From: Acidobacteria bacterium UBA2999
GTDB taxonomy: Bacteria; Acidobacteriota; Vicinamibacteria; Vicinamibacterales; UBA2999
NCBI GenBank assembly: GCA_002346475.1
Contig: DDZV01000058.1
Span: 1 to 15,295 of the forward strand
Reading direction: 5' to 3'
Length of the DNA stretch: 15,295 nucleotides
Below, one piece after another: positions 12,360 to 15,295 of the stretch. Below the pieces are notes generated by a model, which had not been told where the DNA came from, made no database searches, and worked only from the letters and a program-made list of their open reading frames with translations. Position 1 is the stretch's first letter. Each line of letters begins with the position of its first letter. The position numbers and the translations under genes were made by a program.

Positions 12360-13752
12360 AGACGCGGATACTCAGGCCACGGGATCCATACTTGAACGGC
12401 GCTTAGGTCCTATTGATGCTGCGGCTATTATTGTTGCGAATGTAATCGGCGGTGGCATTCTTTTTACTCCCCCCCAAGTAGCAGCGGCAGTGCCAAATGC
12501 CTGGCTGTTTCTCCTAACTTGGCTAGTTGGTGGTTTGTTGGCATTTGCTGGCGCGATGGCTTATGCAGAGTTAGCTGCTTTGCGTCCACGAGCTGGTGGT
12601 GAGTATGTTTACTTACGTGAAGCGTACGGACCACTTGCCGGTTTTCTAACAGGCTGGACTTCTTTTGTTGCAGGGTTTTCTGGGGCAATTGCGACGGGTG
12701 CTGTTATTTTTTCATCTTATCTAGGTCGGTTTATTCCCTTTGCTGGAAATACTGATCCATTGGTTTCCTTAATCCTTATACCTGGAGTTTTCTGCGTCAG
12801 TGTTTCGCCACAAGTCATCGTTTCGATCGCACTTGTTATTGGAATGGCATGGATTCACATCCGTGGTGTTGGGCCTGGTCGGCTTGTAGGTAATTTGCTT
12901 GCTGCACTTAAGGTTGCTTCTTTTATAATTTTTATTGCGCTTGGTTTTTCTTTTGGGATGGGAAATATTGAGCACTTCACTGCAACGACACCAGTAAGGC
13001 CTGTGAATTGGTTCGTAGCTTTGATTCCCGTGATGTTTACGTATTCAGGATGGAATGCTGCGGCTTACGTGGCTGAGGAAATTAGAGACCCTGGGCGTAA
13101 TGTTCCACGTGCCTTGGCATTTGGTACAGGGCTGGTTATTGCTATCTACCTTACTTTAAACGCACTCTACATTTATGTCGTGCCTGTAGAACAGCTAGCA
13201 ACAGTCGACGTAAGCGTTTTAGACTTTATTGCAGATCGAATGCTGGGTTCAGCAGCAGGCAACGTGATGGCAGTTATTGCGCTAATTAGTTTATCTGCGA
13301 GCATTAGCGCTATGACGTTTGCTGGGCCACGTGTTTACTTCGCGATGGCACGCGATAACGCTTTTCTACGGTCTGCATCCAGGGTTCACTCCCGATATCG
13401 TACCCCAGCTGTTGCGATCATTGCTCAGGCCGTTTGGAGTTCATTTTTGATAATGTCAGCGCAGGCAGATACTCTTGTTACCTATACAGGATTTTCCATC
13501 GTGCTTTTTTCTGGTATCGCAGTTGTGGCAGTTTTTGTATTGCGTGCACGTGAACCTAAAGCGGAGCGGCCATTCCTTGCCTTAGGCCATCCTTTTCTTA
13601 CGGCTCTTTATGTGTTTGTCAGTGCTCTTATTGTATTGAATGGATTAATTAATAATCCTGGACCAACTGGTGCTGGCATACTTGTAATACTGGCGGGTGT
13701 TCCATTGTATTTCTTGTTCAGACGCAATAGGCCTGCTGTGAGTACTGACTAA
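12349..13752 (+). CDS. APC-superfamily amino-acid permease
   Basis: This is an inner-membrane secondary transporter, probably for amino acids. The 467-residue product is highly hydrophobic, with about 12 membrane segments. It opens RLGPIDAAAIIVANVIGGGILFTPP, the unwound TM1 substrate motif (GGGI, cf. GxGIF). YAELAALRPRAGGEYVYLREAYGP follows, as in AA_permease_2 members, and TM6 SGWNAAAYVAEEIRDPGRNVPRA is the diagnostic LAT/SLC7-like block. Substrate cannot be read from sequence, and exchanger or importer modes are both possible. Start is GTG 12349, the only start codon before TM1, 11 bases inside the preceding lipoprotein gene with a weak ACAGG upstream. No partner enzyme gene lies nearby to suggest a pathway. 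Confidence 0.94.
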   Translation: MQSKDADTQATGSILERRLGPIDAAAIIVANVIGGGILFTPPQVAAAVPNAWLFLLTWLVGGLLAFAGAMAYAELAALRPRAGGEYVYLREAYGPLAGFLTGWTSFVAGFSGAIATGAVIFSSYLGRFIPFAGNTDPLVSLILIPGVFCVSVSPQVIVSIALVIGMAWIHIRGVGPGRLVGNLLAALKVASFIIFIALGFSFGMGNIEHFTATTPVRPVNWFVALIPVMFTYSGWNAAAYVAEEIRDPGRNVPRALAFGTGLVIAIYLTLNALYIYVVPVEQLATVDVSVLDFIADRMLGSAAGNVMAVIALISLSASISAMTFAGPRVYFAMARDNAFLRSASRVHSRYRTPAVAIIAQAVWSSFLIMSAQADTLVTYTGFSIVLFSGIAVVAVFVLRAREPKAERPFLALGHPFLTALYVFVSALIVLNGLINNPGPTGAGILVILAGVPLYFLFRRNRPAVSTD

Positions 13753-13817
13753 GTAGCCGCAGTGGTTGTTTCTTAAATAAGTGTTTTGTAGCAGGTAATA
13801 ATTTTTTAGAGAAGACG

Positions 13818-13901
13818 ATGGTAACTTTTGGTAAAAGAATGAGGTTGAGCTGGTCCTGGTGTCTATTAATTAGCTCCAATGCTCATCGAGGTATAAGGTG
13901 A
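13818..13901 (+). CDS. Possible 27-codon micro-ORF coupled to hslV
   Basis: ATG 13818 opens 27 codons ending TGA 13899-13901. That stop overlaps the hslV GTG start (13898-13900) in a four-base GTGA, the classic arrangement for translational coupling. A GAGAAG purine run lies about 3 nt before the ATG, which is close for a Shine-Dalgarno. The peptide is basic at its start (KRMR) with a hydrophobic core (LSWSWCLLISS). It could be a leader peptide or a chance ORF in the 145-bp gap. I know of no family for it. Confidence 0.3.
   Translation: MVTFGKRMRLSWSWCLLISSNAHRGIR
13888..13891 (+). promoter_or_regulatory. Shine-Dalgarno (GAGG) of hslV
   Basis: GAGG lies 6 nt before GTG 13898, which decides for the GTG start over the in-frame ATG at 13925. 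The latter has its nearest purine run (GGAG) about 14 nt upstream. Confidence 0.55.
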
Positions 13902-14449
13902 AAATAGGAGAGACTTCTGAAGTGATGCAAGCTACTACTATTCTTGCTGTGCGACACAAAGGCCGAGCAGTGCTAGCTGGCGATGGCCAGGTGACCCTAG
14001 GCAGTACGATAGTCAAGCATGGGGCTCGGAAAATTAGACGTCTTTATAATGACACGATCCTTGCTGGGTTTGCAGGTTCGGCAGCGGATTCTTTTGCGCT
14101 ATTCTCACGTTTTGAATCAAAGCTTGAGGAGTATCGTGGCAATCTTGAGCGTGCATCTGTTGAGCTTGCACGAGATTGGCGCACTGATCGGATGTTGCGG
14201 CGCTTAGAAGCCATGATGATTGTGTCAGACACTCAATCAACATTCTTATTGTCTGGCACAGGCGATCTAATTGAGCCTGACGATGGAATTGTCGCTGTCG
14301 GATCTGGCGGACCTTATGCAATGGCTGCAGCCCGTGCACTTGCTCGCCACAGTGATTTAGATGCAAAGAATATTGCAAAAGAGGCAATGGTCATTGCTGC
14401 AGATATTTGTGTTTACACAAATTCAAGTCTTACGATTGAGGAACTGTAA
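13898..14449 (+). CDS. hslV: ATP-dependent protease subunit HslV (ClpQ)
   Basis: HslV is the proteasome-like peptidase of the HslVU (ClpQY) complex in the cytoplasm; two HslV hexamers stack inside HslU rings. The 183-residue product matches the family: TTILAVRHKGRAVLAGDGQVTLG, then KIRRLYNDTILAGFAGSAADSF, ELARDWRTDRMLRRLEAM, GTGDLIEPDDGIVAVGSGGPYA and ICVYTN. The catalytic threonine after processing should be Thr13 (QA|TT), so about 12 residues are removed. Start is GTG 13898, backed by GAGG 6 nt upstream; ATG 13925 would leave only a three-residue propeptide, which is also known in the family. hslU follows after 15 bp. The 145-bp gap before it shows no strong promoter or terminator. Confidence 0.97.
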   Translation: MKIGETSEVMQATTILAVRHKGRAVLAGDGQVTLGSTIVKHGARKIRRLYNDTILAGFAGSAADSFALFSRFESKLEEYRGNLERASVELARDWRTDRMLRRLEAMMIVSDTQSTFLLSGTGDLIEPDDGIVAVGSGGPYAMAAARALARHSDLDAKNIAKEAMVIAADICVYTNSSLTIEEL

Positions 14450-14464
14450 TTATATAGTTGCGCA

Positions 14465-15295
14465 ATGCCTATTTATCTCCCAGAAAAAGCCCCTTCATCC
14501 GTAGATTTGCTTACTCCTCGTGACGTAGTAGCGGAGCTCGATAAGTACGTGGTAGGTCAGTCAAAGGCTAAACGTGCTGTTGCGATTGCATTGCGTGATA
14601 GATTTCGCCGTCAGAAATTACCATTAGAGATGGCTGAGGAGGTTACTCCAAAGAATATTCTTATGATCGGCCCAACTGGTGTAGGCAAAACTGAGATTGC
14701 TCGTCGTCTTGCCCGTTTAACTCAATCACCATTCTTGAAGGTTGAAGCGTCAAAGTTTACAGAAGTTGGTTATGTAGGTCGTGATGTTGAATCAATGGTG
14801 CGCGATTTAGTAGAAATTGCTGTTGAGATGATTCGTCAGGGAAAGGCTAGAGAAGTGGAGCAGCGAGCGAGAGAGGTAGCTGAGGAACGCTTGCTGGATT
14901 TATTGTTACCACCACCGCGGCCACCAATGCCTGGAGAACCTTCTATTCAAGGAGAGCAGACTCCTTCACCTACACGTGAACGTTTTCGCGAGCAGCTACA
15001 TCAGGGTCGGCTTGATGAACGTGTGGTAGAGATTGACGTGCGAGATACAGGAATGCCGGCATTTGAGCTAGTCACGGGTTCATCAGCAGAGGAAATTGGT
15101 TCGAATCTTAAGGATATGATGGGAAATTTTCTTCAAGGACGTGCCAAGAGTCGGAAGATGTCTGTGCCAGACGCGCTACGTTACCTTGCAGAAGAAGAAC
15201 AACAAAAACTAGTAGATATGGAATCCGTGCGTAGTACGGCTGTCCAACGCGTTGAACAATCGGGCATCGTGTTCATTGATGAAATTGATAAAATT
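14465..15295 (+). CDS. hslU: ATP-dependent protease ATPase subunit HslU (ClpY), 3' end outside window
   Basis: HslU is the AAA+ unfoldase that feeds substrates to HslV. The frame from ATG 14465 stays open for 277 codons to the window edge, so no stop is seen. It begins with the family N-terminus (LTPRDVVAELDKYVVGQSKAKRAVAIALRDRFRR). Walker A GPTGVGKT is at residues 69-76, followed by the KVEASKFTEVGYVGRDVESMVRDL block containing the GYVG pore loop at about 97-100. A variable intermediate (I) domain spans about 115-245 and includes a Pro-rich stretch (LLLPPPRPPMPGEP). Walker B FIDEIDK ends the visible part. Sensor and C-terminal domains lie beyond the window. It starts 15 bp after the hslV stop with no clear Shine-Dalgarno. 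Confidence 0.97.
   Translation, partial: MPIYLPEKAPSSVDLLTPRDVVAELDKYVVGQSKAKRAVAIALRDRFRRQKLPLEMAEEVTPKNILMIGPTGVGKTEIARRLARLTQSPFLKVEASKFTEVGYVGRDVESMVRDLVEIAVEMIRQGKAREVEQRAREVAEERLLDLLLPPPRPPMPGEPSIQGEQTPSPTRERFREQLHQGRLDERVVEIDVRDTGMPAFELVTGSSAEEIGSNLKDMMGNFLQGRAKSRKMSVPDALRYLAEEEQQKLVDMESVRSTAVQRVEQSGIVFIDEIDKI

Noticed and set aside
13753..13897. Terminator or promoter between the permease and hslV
   Set aside because: I found no GC-rich stem with a T-run and no -35/-10 pair of reasonable quality; T-runs such as 13802-13807 stand alone.

Overview
The window is a compact stretch of bacterial chromosome made almost entirely of conserved housekeeping genes. By eye, base composition is moderate (GC in the forties). 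There are no rRNA or tRNA genes, CRISPR arrays, prophage genes or insertion sequences. Gene families and order (rplU-rpmA-obgE-nadD-rsfS; topA-trmFO-xerC with hslV-hslU) fit a Gram-negative-type bacterium that has folate-dependent TrmFO and lipoproteins. A member of the Acidobacteriota, possibly a low-GC marine lineage, is my best guess, but this rests on family resemblance and not on a search.

Layout. (1) 1-187: the 3' end of a thymidylate kinase gene, plus strand. (2) 203-3001: a minus-strand ribosome-assembly and NAD operon read rplU, rpmA, obgE, nadD, rsfS, with the last three genes overlapping. (3) 3202-4318: a minus-strand pair, an exported TPR protein overlapping a lipoprotein of unknown function. 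(4) 4319-4575: a divergent control region. (5) 4576-9768: topA, trmFO and xerC on the plus strand. (6) 9775-11787: a minus-strand ABC-F ATPase facing xerC with only 6 bp between the stops. (7) 11853-13752: a lipoprotein gene overlapping an amino-acid permease gene, plus strand. (8) 13818-15295: a possible 27-codon ORF, then hslV and the first 277 codons of hslU, cut by the window end just after Walker B.

How the genes work together. The left operon supplies two 50S proteins (bL21, bL27), a 50S-assembly GTPase (Obg), the silencing factor RsfS that binds uL14, and NadD of NAD synthesis. topA-trmFO-xerC followed by hslV-hslU is the order known from Bacillus (topA-gid-codV-clpQ-clpY). Here that block is split by about 4 kb holding the ABC-F gene, the lipoprotein and the permease.

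I see no unambiguous new multi-gene system. The points most worth checking are: a probable AUC start codon for rsfS behind a perfect Shine-Dalgarno; a 10-bp inverted repeat over the rpmA stop codon; a micro-ORF whose stop overlaps the hslV start; family-atypical insertions in TrmFO and XerC; and two uncharacterised envelope gene pairs. Few genes have a strong Shine-Dalgarno, and no classical intrinsic terminator was found. No stretch without a gene exceeds 300 bases.
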